Shown: positions 17,419 to 28,219, counted from the first letter of the stretch. The stretch: 64,000 nucleotides of DNA from Roseiflexus castenholzii DSM 13941 (GCF_000017805.1 NC_009767.1:682001-746000), one strand, 5' to 3'. The notes: generated by a model not told the origin, from the letters alone. Numbers and translations: made by a program.

Positions 17419-20400
17419 CTACGGCGTTGATGTGAGCCGTTCCAACGCCTCACGCGCCAGCGGCGCCAGGTATCCATCGGGCGCAATCTCGAGATACTCG
17501 CGATACCGCTGGATAGCCAGGCGCTCGTCGCCGCGCTGCTCGTAGAGCGTTCCCAACCGGAAGTATGGTTCCGGCAACGTCGGATCGACGGCAATAGCCT
17601 GCAAGAATTCACGCTCGGCATCCCCCGGACGTCCAATCGTCAGCAATCCGACGCCGAGTTTATTGTAATTGCCGGCAACGGGGCTGGCGCTCACTGCCGC
17701 CCGGTATGCCTCGATTGCTTCATCGAAACGCCCTGCATCGATCAGGACGTCGCCAAACAGGTGGTGTAATGCCACATCGTTTGGATTAGCGCGAGCCGCA
17801 GGTCTGAGCACCGCCACTGCATCTTCGAACCGACCAAGGGCGCGGTATTGCTCTGCCAGCGCATATGCAGGACCAGCATCACCGGGGTTCACCTGGACCT
17901 GCCGTTCCAGTTCTGCAATAACCGCGGGATTCCGCAGATCGTCGTCGGGCGGTACGACCGGCGCCATCGGTTCTGGCGCAATGCTCTCTTCTTCCTCTAC
18001 CGGCAGCGGCGCAGCCTGAGCCGGCGCCGGTCGGTTCAGTGGTGGGAGCATCGGCAGGGTATGCACATGATCGTTGACGCGATAGATCGTTGCCTGATCA
18101 TTGCGGAATGCGATCTCCAGGAACGAACCGGTCATCTGCTGGAACTTGAGCAGCCCCGCATCGCCATAGACTGCGCGTTCGATAGGACCAACATAGATGT
18201 ACCGCACCTGGTAGCGTGACAGGAGCCGCAACGCCTCCCGCGCGTCGGTCGTGCGATAAATCTGAGCGACATCCAGATCACGCCGGTAGACTGCCTGCGG
18301 ATCACGCTGCTCGCTTTCGTGCAATGGGCTGACAATCGTTGGGAAGCCGGTATTGGCGGCGACGCGCACCCCATACGCCCGATAGAACTCGATACTCGAT
18401 TGCAGCACCACCGGCGTTCCCTCGACATTCTGATCGAGCCAGCGGATCGCTTCATAGTCGTAGCGGAGCGGAATGATCACCGGCGGCGCGCCGGTCGGTT
18501 GCAGATACGCCGGAAGCGGAAACGACTCGCGCTCCATGAACGCCAACCCGTCGAGCGTTGGTCCGGTCGTATTGCCGGGGAAGCGGTATGCCGTGCGGCT
18601 CGCCGTTCCGACGACCGGGTAAACCGCTGCAAGCAATAGGAGGGCGATCAGTGCGCCGTACCCGACAGCCTGCGCTGCTGCGCCGCGCCGCCGGAGCGCG
18701 CGGAGGAACGCCGGCAACAGCAACGTCGTCGCCATTGCCAGCAAAACCCATGCCTGCAAGCCAAACTTGAAGACCGTGTTCATCCGATACCAGTCGCCGC
18801 CGTCGAGATGATCGCGCACATAGAGGATTTCGCACAGCAGCGACACAATCAGCGCAACACCAAGCGACCAGAAGGCGAACCAGGTTCCCGGACGCAACGC
18901 GCGCACGAGCGCCATTCCCACGGTGATCGCCAGGAGCGCCACAAGCCAGATGCGCAGCGTCAGCGGTGCAAGCCGCTCGGCTGCGATCCCGAATGCGGTT
19001 GCAAGCCCTTCGAGGCGCAACGCGAGCAGGAGCGGCGGCAACAGCGTCACTGCGCCGGTTACGACCACGATGCCGCCGGTCAATATCAAGAGTGCCAGCG
19101 GCACGCGCCCCATCCCCGGCGCGCCCGGCGCACCCGCCACAAATCCCGTCGCTTCCGGCGATGCGCCCATCGTCGAAAGGTGCGCGCGCTGCGCCCGCCG
19201 GAAAGTAATATGCAGCGCCTGCCACGCTGCACCGAACAGAACCACGACAAGCGGCGCAAGGAAGATGCCATAGAGCAGCAGATAGTCGCTCAGATGAGTG
19301 GCATCACGCACCGGGTTAATGCCACTGACCATTGCCCGGAAGTTTTGGAAGAACGGCAGGTAGAGCGCGAGCGCCACGCCTCCGAGCGCCACGCCTCCGA
19401 GCGCCGCGCCCCCCAGACGCGCCGCCAGTCGCCAATCGAAACGTTGCGACTCGCGCCAGGCGCGTCCCAGCAGCGTGCCTCCCAGGAGCAAACCATACGT
19501 CGGGAAGTCCCAGGAGTTTGTGACCGCCAGCGCGCCAAGCGTCAACGCCGTCATTCCCCAGCGCGCGAAACGTTCCTGCCAGGCGCCGGGTTGGGCGACG
19601 AGCGCCTCGAACGTCAACGCCATCATCAACACCGTCAACGGCAGCGCGATGGTGTGGGGGTGCAGGTCGGCAAAGAGAAAACTGAAGTAGGGGAATTCAT
19701 TGATGGTGAACGGGATGACTCGCGTCGGACCAACGAACCAGTCGCCAAGGCGTTCGCCGAAGCCGGGAAGCCCTTCCGTCAGCGCTGCAATCACCGGCGC
19801 GACGCCGCGCGCCCAGTTTGCCGGAACGACCGCCGCCAGATTGCCGGCAACGCCGACCAGCAAGGCGCCTGCCACTCCCCAGCGCCACAAACCGCGAATA
19901 CGAACGATGACCGCGAACACGGCGCTCAGCATCAACCCGAAGAGCGTCGGCACAATCAGGTTGTAGGCGACCTCCGGCGCAATGCCGGTCAGTCGCACCG
20001 GCAGCGACATCAGGAAGAAGCCGTAGTAGTAGTAGTTGATGACGCCGTCGCTATAGAACGGATTGTATGGCGGCAGCACTGGGGTGCGGATCAGGGCGTT
20101 GAGAAAGCCGAACTCGAACGGCTTCTCACCACCCCAGATCGGCTGCCAGAGATCGGGATTCAGCCAGCGGAGCGCCAGCATGAATGCGAACGCGCTCAGG
20201 AAGAGCGCCTCACCACCGGCAATCCAGCGCCAACGCTCGCGCAACATGTCGCGCAGCGCCCACAACCCCCGTCGCAAGTCGAGCACAAGCGTTGAGGACG
20301 GCGGCGCAACGATCTCCTGGCGCATCCGCCGTTTCCCCAACGTCGCCAGCGCCGCCCCGCTCACCGTCAGCGCCAGCAGCGCCCCGATGATCATGCCTGC

Positions 20401-23400
20401 CATATCATACTGCCACAGGCGCGCGCTGACCGGCAGCCAGATCGCATACCCGAACAGCAGCATCCCGATTGGGCGCGCCCAGAGCCAACCGCCGTCCGGC
20501 GCGCGCGCGCCGAACACCAGCATCGCCACCGGCAGCCCAAGCGCCGCCAGCACGTACCACGCCAGCAACCAGAGAAGCACGGCAATCGCCGGGTTATCCG
20601 CCAGACGGTTCCAGCCGTGCATCTCGACGGCGGGCAATTCCCCGACGCGCATCGGCAGCATCAGGTCGTTCTGCGGCGCCGGAGCGGGTGCGCGCACCGG
20701 CAGCGACGTTGTGAGCACTGCGGGAGGGTGGTCAGCAGGCGGCACATGATAGATGCGCGTCTCACCTGCGCGGTAGACCATTTCGATCTGACCGGCGGCA
20801 GCCAGCGCATCGAACTTTGCCAGCCCCGCCGGATCGTAGAGCGCGCGTTCGAGACGCCCGACGATAACATATTCGATGCCGTAAAGACGCAACATGCGGA
20901 GCGTTTCACCGGTATTCGGATCGTTGTAGAGATCACGGATCACCATCTTCCGCGCTTCAATCACCGGTCCCGAGTCGGCCACGCTGCGCTGCTGCGTCAT
21001 ATGCCAGGGCCAGCCGAGCAGCGTCGGCAGACCAGTGTAGACCGACACGCGCCCGCCCCAACGGTATGCTTCCAGGTGCGCCTCCAGCACGATTGGTGTG
21101 CCGCGCACATTAGCGCGCAACCATTCAAGCGCAGCAGCATCTTCGGCGAACGTAAAATTGCGGTCATTTTCCGCCCAACCACTGCGCGGCGAGCGCATAA
21201 ATGCCATGCCATCGAGCGTCGGTCCGATCGTCGAGTCGTAGCGGTCGGCAAGGCGCGCAGGCGTTGCCGTGAGCGGATAGACGAACGCAGCAGCGATCAG
21301 CAGCGCAACGGCAGCGCGCCATCCCCAACTCAGAGCGCCAGACCGCCATGCCGCTGTCGCCGACCACATCCAGGAGAGCGCCACACCGCTAACCACGGCA
21401 AAAAGCAGCCAGACCTGCATGCCGAACTTGAACACGGTGTTCATCCGGCCAATGTCGCCCTTTGCGACAACGATCTCGATCAGGAAGGTAATGCCGAGCG
21501 CGGCAAGGCCCAGCAGCAGCACGAACAGCCTCGTCGCACCAGCGCCAGGGTGAAGAGCGTTGCTGGTCGCTCGCGCCGGCGGATCGTCAACAATGCCGGG
21601 AAGCGTCAGTTGTACCGGTCCTGCCTGCTCGACCGCTTCTTCGGCGCCGGATGGCGCAACGACCCCCGCGCGCAGCAGCATGTCGGCGAGGAGCAGAATG
21701 CCTCCCGCCAGCAGTAGCGCCTGAAGCGGCAGTGCGGGTATGCTCAGGGTCGCCATGAGTGCCGCCAGCACGATCAACCCGCCGCCAATTGCCGCAGCAA
21801 CGCGGGCGCTGAGCCTGCCGGTGAGGTATGCCAGCGCCAGTGCGCCGCTGACTGCCAGGAACAACCAGAGACCATGAATCTGCAAAAACTCCGACGTCGG
21901 TGTGCGCGACCCATTCCACCACTCGAACCCGGCATAATCCGTGGCGAACCTCTGGATGAAGGGCAGGAACAACAACCGCGACAACACGACCAGCACGGCA
22001 GTCAGGGCAATCCACAGCGTCAACGCCCGCTGCGGCGACAAACCCCTCTGGTAGCGGTTCCAGGCGTACACTGCCAGCCCCAGCGCACCAAGCCCGGCGG
22101 CTGTCGGGTAATCCCAGGTGTTGGTCGCATACAGCGCGCCAACGGTCAGCGCCAGCAGAAGGATCACCACCGCCAGCGGCGAGAACGCCAGGGAACGAAG
22201 CGTCTGTGGGCGATTCCCTGGATGGCGCACCACGGCCACGATCAGGTTCAGCGCCGCCAGAATCAGCGGCAGCGCAAGCATATGCGCGTGAAGGTCGGCG
22301 AAGAGGAACGTGAAAAAAGGAAACTCATTGATCGTTCCGTCCCCCAGCCGCATTGCCACCAGCCGGGTTGCGTCCCAGAACGCCCATTCCGCCCGCCCGC
22401 GACACTCCTGCTGCGCGGCGTAACTTGCCAGTGCGCGGCACGTTTCCGGCAGTCCAGGGTCCTGTGCGTTGCCGGCGCCGGGGAAGAACCAGACTGCCTG
22501 CGCCAGATTGCCTGCGAGCACGGCAAAGAGTGCAGCCGCCACACCCGCGATCATTGCCCGGCGCTCATACGTCTGCCACACGGCAGAGCGCGAGACGACC
22601 GCCGCGAACCATCGTTGCCAGCGTGTGTGCGGCTGCGGCTCCAGGGCAACGTCAGGCGTCAGGCGCTTCCGCAGCGCAACCAGGTTATACGCCGCGCCCC
22701 ACGCGCCGATAGCCGTCAGCGCGGCGAACGTCGGAACCGCCAGGTTGTACGCTGTCGTTGGAACGATGCCGGTCAGATGGATGAGGGTCGCAACCAGCAC
22801 AAAGCCGAAGTAGTAATAGTTGAGATAGCCGCCGGCGAACCACGGATCATACGGCGGAAACGCCGGACTTTTGACCACTGCCGTCAGGAATGCCAGGTCC
22901 ATCGGTTTTTCGCCACCGCGCGCCGGGTGCCATAGGTCCGGGTTCAGCGCCCGCAGCAACAGAAACCCAAAGAAGAAGGCAAGAAAGACCCCTTCGGCGG
23001 TCAGGATTGCCGTGCGCCGTTGCTGCCAGAAAGCGGCGATCAGGGCGCGGTTCCGGCGCAGCGCCAGCGCGCCTGCACCGACGAACGCAATGGCGCACAG
23101 GACAACGCTCCATTTGCCGAACGGCACGAGCGGCGCTTGCAGTGTGCCATGCGCCCCGGACGGACCGACGGACGCCAGCAGCCACGCAGCGTAGGACACA
23201 ATCAGCAACCCAAGGATTTTCGACAGCGCGTACCCGCGATCCGGCAGCGTCGCCATCCTGCGAAACACGAGCGCGAAGCACGCCATTCCCAACGCTTCGA
23301 TTGCCAGAATCCAGAACAACCATGGGACCGCATGCGCCGCGCTTGCCGGGTTGAACAACGTCGCCCAATCGCCCGCAGTGCGGTAAAGGGACCACTGATC

Positions 23401-25458
23401 CTGCGTCAGGCGCAGCGCTGTCGGCGCTTTGTTGACCCGCAGCGTCGTAATTTTGTACACCTCGCCCCACGCCACATCGCCGAGGATCAACTGTTCCGCT
23501 CTGGCGCGCGAATAGTCTGCCGTTTTGCGGAAGATCAGGACGCGCGGGTGATCATAAACACTGAAGGCTTCTTCCGCCAGGATCGGCGTGGGTATCTCGA
23601 TGCCGAACAGTTTCGGAAATGAATAGATATCGGCAACCAGTTCAAAACCCAGGTTCCCCTCGAACAGATGGTAGTAATAACGGCTGAGCGCCGGGTAGCG
23701 CATCGGCAGGCGCGTTGCCGAATCGTACACCCGATTGCTGCTGAAGATCAGATAATCGGCGCGGTCGAGTTGATCGAGCAACCCCTCGACCGCCGAGCCG
23801 TCGCTGGCGATATACCCATAGTACTTGAGCGGCTCATCTTCGCCGTAGGGTTCGGTGCCGATGCCGATATACTGTCCGGGGTTCTGCCCGTCGATCGGCA
23901 GCGGCAGCGGGTCGTCCCAACGCTCAAAGGTGATCACCGCACCGGGGGGAATGTTCTGGTAGATCCATCGCGACGCTTGAATGCGCGAATGAGGTTCTGT
24001 ATAGATACGGGTGAAGGCAAATGCCCACAGTGCGGTTCCCGCGACTGCGACAATCAATGGCGCGCGCCAGGCGATCCGTCGCCAGCGCGGTCCAACAGCG
24101 CACTGCGCTCGGTCCCACAGCGCCAGCAATCCCCCGGCAGCCAGCACGATCAGCAGACCATATAGCAACACGTAGTAGCGCATGGTCATCACGAATTGCC
24201 CGCCCTGCCATGCGAAGTAGAAGGCGATCCATGCCCATAGCACGAGCAGGCGCACATCACCGCGCCGCACAATGCGCCATCCGGCGGCGAGCCAGGCGCC
24301 CCACGCTGCCATGCCCAGCGGCAGCCCCATCCCCCACAGCACCATGTTTTGCAGCGAGAAAAGGAAGGGAGTGCGCTGCGCCCACTGTTGTGACGGCGGG
24401 AAATCCGCCTCGCCGCTGATCAACCGCCCAACCGATGAGATATTGTCGAGAAAACGTGGCTCAGGACGCACATCGAACAGTGACGGACCGGTGAAGGCGT
24501 CGGGTTGCAACAACCGGAAGGCGACAACCGTGATGACACCCGCAAGCGCGACACGCCAGGCGAGCGCGAACAGCATCCTGGTTGGCGCCGTCAGCAGACG
24601 CGCCAGGATGCCCGGCGTTTCGCCGTCCGCGTACTGCCGCCCGGTTTCTTCCGCCAGTCGCGCAAATGCAGCAACTATCACCGCCAACCCCAGGGTTGCC
24701 AGCGTAACGCGGCACGCCATGGCTGCACCAATGCTGAGACCGGCGCCGATGGCGCTGCCGACGCCGCCACCCTGTGCAATGCGCACCGCCCAGTAGATCG
24801 AGAGTGTGGTGAAGAATGTGGTGGCGGCATCGACGGTGAAGAAGTGCGACATCTGGATCGGAAACGCCGCCGTCGCGTACAGGAGCGACGCAATCAGACC
24901 GGCGCGCCGATCAAACAGCCGCCGACCGATGAGGAAAACGATCACAATCGTTCCCAGGTCGTACAGCATCGAAAGCGTGCGCCCCGTATCGCGCACCATT
25001 TCCGGCGAAATACGGTCTGCTCGACCACTCAGGTTCGCCTGGAGTTCAACCGCCACGCGCGTGACTGTCGTAGGGAGCGTGCCATAGACGAAGAAGCGCG
25101 ACCAGTTGTAGTTGCGCGGATTGAGCGTATTACACCCACTATCGCGGGTTGGTTCCTGCTGATTGAGCGGAATGGGATTGCCTGCGCCGTCGGTCGTGGC
25201 GCGTGCCGCGGGAATTCGTCCGTTGATCGCGCAATCGCTGCGCAGGTAATCGCTGAAACTACGCGGAACCTGCAAATTATAGGCAGTAAAGATAATGAAT
25301 CGTTCGTCGGGATGGAGGTATGACGTGCCATCCCAGGTTGTCAGCGCCATCGAACGGAAAAACGTGCCAACGAACAGGATAAGGGCAAGCCAACCCCAAG
25401 GGGACCAGGAGAGACGGCGTGCAGGCGGGTTATCGGGCGAAACAGGGGTTGTGTTCAT
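17419..25458 (-). CDS. Giant fusion: GT39-like + DUF2298 + DUF2298 + TPR membrane protein
   Basis: One uninterrupted 2679-aa frame. Residues about 10-700 resemble dolichyl-phosphate-mannose-type GT-C transferases (GT39/PMT_2): HPDERFIIF in the first loop, then RRLFDRRAGLIASLLYA and SHFFTVDAATTFFTTLS. Two DUF2298 domains follow: about 730-1570, with LNYYYFGF (near 878), FADLHAHM (near 1052) and MNTVFKFGMQ; and about 1590-2420, with INYYYYGF (near 1807), FADLHPHT (near 1929) and MNTVFKFGLQ. The C-terminal ~180 residues (2500-2679) are TPR repeats. The protein is polytopic. A role in lipid-linked sugar transfer is inferred from the GT-C part. A 940-bp gap holding the 103-bp array separates it from the third DUF2298 gene. 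Confidence 0.93.
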   Translation of the reverse strand: MNTTPVSPDNPPARRLSWSPWGWLALILFVGTFFRSMALTTWDGTSYLHPDERFIIFTAYNLQVPRSFSDYLRSDCAINGRIPAARATTDGAGNPIPLNQQEPTRDSGCNTLNPRNYNWSRFFVYGTLPTTVTRVAVELQANLSGRADRISPEMVRDTGRTLSMLYDLGTIVIVFLIGRRLFDRRAGLIASLLYATAAFPIQMSHFFTVDAATTFFTTLSIYWAVRIAQGGGVGSAIGAGLSIGAAMACRVTLATLGLAVIVAAFARLAEETGRQYADGETPGILARLLTAPTRMLFALAWRVALAGVITVVAFRLLQPDAFTGPSLFDVRPEPRFLDNISSVGRLISGEADFPPSQQWAQRTPFLFSLQNMVLWGMGLPLGMAAWGAWLAAGWRIVRRGDVRLLVLWAWIAFYFAWQGGQFVMTMRYYVLLYGLLIVLAAGGLLALWDRAQCAVGPRWRRIAWRAPLIVAVAGTALWAFAFTRIYTEPHSRIQASRWIYQNIPPGAVITFERWDDPLPLPIDGQNPGQYIGIGTEPYGEDEPLKYYGYIASDGSAVEGLLDQLDRADYLIFSSNRVYDSATRLPMRYPALSRYYYHLFEGNLGFELVADIYSFPKLFGIEIPTPILAEEAFSVYDHPRVLIFRKTADYSRARAEQLILGDVAWGEVYKITTLRVNKAPTALRLTQDQWSLYRTAGDWATLFNPASAAHAVPWLFWILAIEALGMACFALVFRRMATLPDRGYALSKILGLLIVSYAAWLLASVGPSGAHGTLQAPLVPFGKWSVVLCAIAFVGAGALALRRNRALIAAFWQQRRTAILTAEGVFLAFFFGFLLLRALNPDLWHPARGGEKPMDLAFLTAVVKSPAFPPYDPWFAGGYLNYYYFGFVLVATLIHLTGIVPTTAYNLAVPTFAALTAIGAWGAAYNLVALRKRLTPDVALEPQPHTRWQRWFAAVVSRSAVWQTYERRAMIAGVAAALFAVLAGNLAQAVWFFPGAGNAQDPGLPETCRALASYAAQQECRGRAEWAFWDATRLVAMRLGDGTINEFPFFTFLFADLHAHMLALPLILAALNLIVAVVRHPGNRPQTLRSLAFSPLAVVILLLALTVGALYATNTWDYPTAAGLGALGLAVYAWNRYQRGLSPQRALTLWIALTAVLVVLSRLLFLPFIQRFATDYAGFEWWNGSRTPTSEFLQIHGLWLFLAVSGALALAYLTGRLSARVAAAIGGGLIVLAALMATLSIPALPLQALLLAGGILLLADMLLRAGVVAPSGAEEAVEQAGPVQLTLPGIVDDPPARATSNALHPGAGATRLFVLLLGLAALGITFLIEIVVAKGDIGRMNTVFKFGMQVWLLFAVVSGVALSWMWSATAAWRSGALSWGWRAAVALLIAAAFVYPLTATPARLADRYDSTIGPTLDGMAFMRSPRSGWAENDRNFTFAEDAAALEWLRANVRGTPIVLEAHLEAYRWGGRVSVYTGLPTLLGWPWHMTQQRSVADSGPVIEARKMVIRDLYNDPNTGETLRMLRLYGIEYVIVGRLERALYDPAGLAKFDALAAAGQIEMVYRAGETRIYHVPPADHPPAVLTTSLPVRAPAPAPQNDLMLPMRVGELPAVEMHGWNRLADNPAIAVLLWLLAWYVLAALGLPVAMLVFGARAPDGGWLWARPIGMLLFGYAIWLPVSARLWQYDMAGMIIGALLALTVSGAALATLGKRRMRQEIVAPPSSTLVLDLRRGLWALRDMLRERWRWIAGGEALFLSAFAFMLALRWLNPDLWQPIWGGEKPFEFGFLNALIRTPVLPPYNPFYSDGVINYYYYGFFLMSLPVRLTGIAPEVAYNLIVPTLFGLMLSAVFAVIVRIRGLWRWGVAGALLVGVAGNLAAVVPANWARGVAPVIAALTEGLPGFGERLGDWFVGPTRVIPFTINEFPYFSFLFADLHPHTIALPLTVLMMALTFEALVAQPGAWQERFARWGMTALTLGALAVTNSWDFPTYGLLLGGTLLGRAWRESQRFDWRLAARLGGAALGGVALGGVALALYLPFFQNFRAMVSGINPVRDATHLSDYLLLYGIFLAPLVVVLFGAAWQALHITFRRAQRAHLSTMGASPEATGFVAGAPGAPGMGRVPLALLILTGGIVVVTGAVTLLPPLLLALRLEGLATAFGIAAERLAPLTLRIWLVALLAITVGMALVRALRPGTWFAFWSLGVALIVSLLCEILYVRDHLDGGDWYRMNTVFKFGLQAWVLLAMATTLLLPAFLRALRRRGAAAQAVGYGALIALLLLAAVYPVVGTASRTAYRFPGNTTGPTLDGLAFMERESFPLPAYLQPTGAPPVIIPLRYDYEAIRWLDQNVEGTPVVLQSSIEFYRAYGVRVAANTGFPTIVSPLHESEQRDPQAVYRRDLDVAQIYRTTDAREALRLLSRYQVRYIYVGPIERAVYGDAGLLKFQQMTGSFLEIAFRNDQATIYRVNDHVHTLPMLPPLNRPAPAQAAPLPVEEEESIAPEPMAPVVPPDDDLRNPAVIAELERQVQVNPGDAGPAYALAEQYRALGRFEDAVAVLRPAARANPNDVALHHLFGDVLIDAGRFDEAIEAYRAAVSASPVAGNYNKLGVGLLTIGRPGDAEREFLQAIAVDPTLPEPYFRLGTLYEQRGDERLAIQRYREYLEIAPDGYLAPLAREALERLTSTP

Positions 25459-25607
25459 GCGACGTTACTGCCTGTCGGTGCATGATGCTCAAACGCAGAT
25501 AGTGTGCCGGGTCGCATTGTGCGTAAGAATGCCGGGCGGTCTGTGCAATCTATCGCACAGCCTGCGTGCATTATAGACATTCTTTTGGCGAACGTCCAAC
25601 GGAAGAT

Positions 25608-26679
25608 CAGGCGAGAGGTGAGAGGCGAGAGGTGAGAGGTGAGCGGCGAGCGGCGAGAGGGACGAGGCGAGAGAGTCCCGACCAAGGCGTAGCGCGAGAT
25701 GTATCTCGCATTTGGGGAGAGGCGAGCGGCGAGGGGCAAGAGGCGAGAGGGACGAGGCGAGAGAGGCCCGACCAAGGCGTAGCGCGAGATGTATCTCGCA
25801 TTGGTGGAGAGGCAAGAGGCGAGAGGCAAGAGGCGGCCCGACCATGGCGTAGCGCGAGATGTATCTCGCATTTGGGGAGAGTTGTGAGAGAGGCGAGGTG
25901 AGAGAGTCCCGACCAAGGCGTAGCGCGAGATGTATCTCGCATTTGTGGAGAGGCGAGAGGCGAGCGGCGAGAGGGACGAGGCGAGAGAGTCCCGACCAAG
26001 GCGTAGCGCGAGATGTATCTCGCATTGGTGGAGAGGCAAGAGGCGAGAGGCAAGAGGCGGCCCGACCATGGCGTAGCGCGAGATGTATCTCGCATTGGTG
26101 GCAAGGCGAGAGGCGAGAGGCGAGAGGCGAGAGGGACGAGGTGAGAGAGGCCCGACCAAGGCGTAGCGCGAGATGTATCTCGCATTTGTGGAGAGACGAG
26201 AGGCGAGAGGCGAGAGGTGAGAGAGGCGAGCGGCGAGAGGGACGAGGCGAGAGAGTCCCGACCAAGGCGTAGCGCGAGATGTATCTCGCATTGGTGGAGA
26301 GGCAAGAGGCGAGAGGCAAGAGGCGGCCCGACCAAGGCGTAGCGCGAGATGTATCTCGCATTTGGGGAGAGTTGTGAGAGAGGCGAGGTGAGAGAGTCCC
26401 GACCAAGGCGTAGCGCGAGATGTATCTCGCATTGGTGGAGAGGCAAGAGGCGAGAGGCAAGAGGCGGCCCGACCATGGCGTAGCGCGAGATGTATCTCGC
26501 ATTTGTGGAGGGGCGAGGGGAATAGCGTAGCGCGAGATTTATCTCGCATTTGTGGAGAGGCGAGAGTTGAGAGCGGCGAGCGGCGAGAGGTGAGAGGTGA
26601 GAGAGTCCCGACCAAGGCGTAGCGCGAGATGTATCTCGCATTTGGGGAGAGGCGAGAGAGGGGAGCGGTGAGCGGTGAG
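25608..26679 (+). repeat. Array A: about 13 palindromic cores separated by GA-rich heptamer filler
   Basis: The core GCGTAGCGCGAGATGTATC continues TCGCATT and contains the perfect hairpin GCGAGAT-GT-ATCTCGC. I count 13 copies. One (near 26524) has loop TT instead of GT. Cores are usually preceded by CCCGACCAAG or CCCGACCATG and followed by GGTGG, TGTGG or TGGGG. Spacers of 40-80 bp are degenerate GAGAGGC repeats. Long open frames through it are artefacts of repeat composition. Confidence 0.95.
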
Positions 26680-26953
26680 CCACATTGCATGGTGCACGCT
26701 GAACCTGGGAAGGTTCGCAGGAGCAAGCGAACCGCTTGCCCACACCCGCCAATCAGCTTTCCCGGCGGGAAGGAATCGTGATTGCTCCAGAGACGCCGCC
26801 CGACTCAAGGGTCTTTGGGGTAAAAGGTTGAGATTGCAACGGGTGTTCCACGTTCTCTTCGTCCTCTGTGCCTCTGTGGTTCAACCGGCAGGTGAAAAGG
26901 TGCAGCGAGGCACGAGGCGAGGGACAAGAGACACGAAATAAGGACGTGCGCGA

Positions 26954-28219
26954 TCATGGCAGTCCCAGGACGGGCCATCCGGCAACCGAATCGCCCAGGT
27001 GTAATGTCAGACCACGCGCCCCAACGGGCACATCAAAGATCACCGGCACGCTCACCTGTCCGATTCGGGGGGGAATGGCTTCATCGAGGCTGAAGTCGCC
27101 ATACCTGCCGCGCCCGAATGTTTCCAGGTATAACGTCGAGAGAGCAGGTTCGGGAAGGTAGCGGTTGCCCTGATCGTCGATCAGCACGAACAGTTCGGGT
27201 GGCGCGGGAATGGCTGCGTCGCCGCCATTCCCCACTGCCACGAGCGCCAGAACGAAGCGCCCATCCGGCTGCCGCGATCCAATCGCGCCGTTGAGAACAA
27301 GTGTGTGATCGGGTCGTAACAACGTCAATGTCCAGGCATCCCGCAGAATGACCGTCCCCACCGGGAGCGTCGGCAGCGGTGTGGAGGTGGGCAAAGGTGT
27401 CAGGGTTGCTGGAGGAGAGGGTGCGCCGGTAGGCGCAATCGTCGCAACGGGCGACTCACGCAGTGCGGCTGGCGTTGCGGGAACGGTCGTTAGCGAAGAT
27501 GCCGGAAGGTTGGGCGAAGGCGTGGAGGATGCCGGTCCGCCAACCGGTTCTGGCGTTGCCAAAATCAGCGTTGACGTCGGACGGATCGCTCCACCTGGAA
27601 AACGTGCATTCGTCAGGAGCGCTGCGACGATCAGCAGCGACGCACCGATTGCTGCAATGCCGATCCAATTGTATCTGCTGAAAGAAAGTGGCGCGGTTGG
27701 CGTTGGTTGAGGCGGTATCGTCCGCTCAGCAGGTGCAGAGGATGCACCTGCCGACGCTGTGGAAAGGGATGCTGGGGCTGGCGGTGTAATGCGCGGCGCT
27801 CCCGGTGATGATGGTAAGGCGGGAGGCGAAGGCGGCAGTGAGGCGGTTGGCGCAGTTGCCGAATCACGTGGCGCTGCACCGGGTTGTGTAGCAGGCATAG
27901 ACGCGACAGACGCTGATGACGAGGCGGGGGGAGGCGGTTGTGCCATCGTCGAAGATGGTTCGGCAGGCGCTGCTCCAGGCGTTGCCGTAGATCGCACAAG
28001 GGCGACGATGCGACGCAATGCGGCGCGGCGTTCCTGTTCATTCTCGGCGACATCAGCGAGCGCGCGCCACACCCATGGGTTGTTGGGGTGCTGTGTTGCC
28101 AGGGCGCGTAACAATATCCGCGCGCGCCGTATGTCGCCCTGTTGACGCAACCGCGTTGCTGCGTTCAAGAGCGAGCGCACGGCAGCGGGGGAGAGCGGGT
28201 TGCGTGGAGTGTCGCTCAT
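26954..28219 (-). CDS. TPR-like / TM / DUF4352-like membrane protein (paralogue 1)
   Basis: 421 aa. The N-terminal ~75 residues form helical TPR-like repeats (RARILLRALATQHPNNPWVW). A Pro/Ala/Ser-rich linker leads to one transmembrane helix (IAAIGASLLIVAALL, about 182-200). A second Pro/Thr linker precedes a C-terminal beta domain (about 285-421) of the DUF4352 / immunoglobulin-like type. The gene at 29743-31056 has the same architecture. It may sense something outside the membrane or anchor partners via the TPR part (inference). It lies between two inverted repeat arrays. An ATG at 28219 starts the frame. Confidence 0.82.
   Translation of the reverse strand: MSDTPRNPLSPAAVRSLLNAATRLRQQGDIRRARILLRALATQHPNNPWVWRALADVAENEQERRAALRRIVALVRSTATPGAAPAEPSSTMAQPPPPASSSASVASMPATQPGAAPRDSATAPTASLPPSPPALPSSPGAPRITPPAPASLSTASAGASSAPAERTIPPQPTPTAPLSFSRYNWIGIAAIGASLLIVAALLTNARFPGGAIRPTSTLILATPEPVGGPASSTPSPNLPASSLTTVPATPAALRESPVATIAPTGAPSPPATLTPLPTSTPLPTLPVGTVILRDAWTLTLLRPDHTLVLNGAIGSRQPDGRFVLALVAVGNGGDAAIPAPPELFVLIDDQGNRYLPEPALSTLYLETFGRGRYGDFSLDEAIPPRIGQVSVPVIFDVPVGARGLTLHLGDSVAGWPVLGLP

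Noticed and set aside
16585..17545. Repeat-rich proteins of 250-290 aa in all three plus frames
   Set aside because: They arise because the 103-bp unit has no stop codons in any frame. There is no ribosome site, and the same peptides appear in every frame.
18808..20295. 495-aa plus-strand open frame
   Set aside because: Arg/Gln-rich antisense shadow of the giant GT39/DUF2298 gene.
25455..26752. Proteins of 337-423 aa across array A (and similar ones of 343-407 aa across array B)
   Set aside because: They consist of translated repeat cores (NARYISRYA, MRDTSRATP) and filler, present in several frames.
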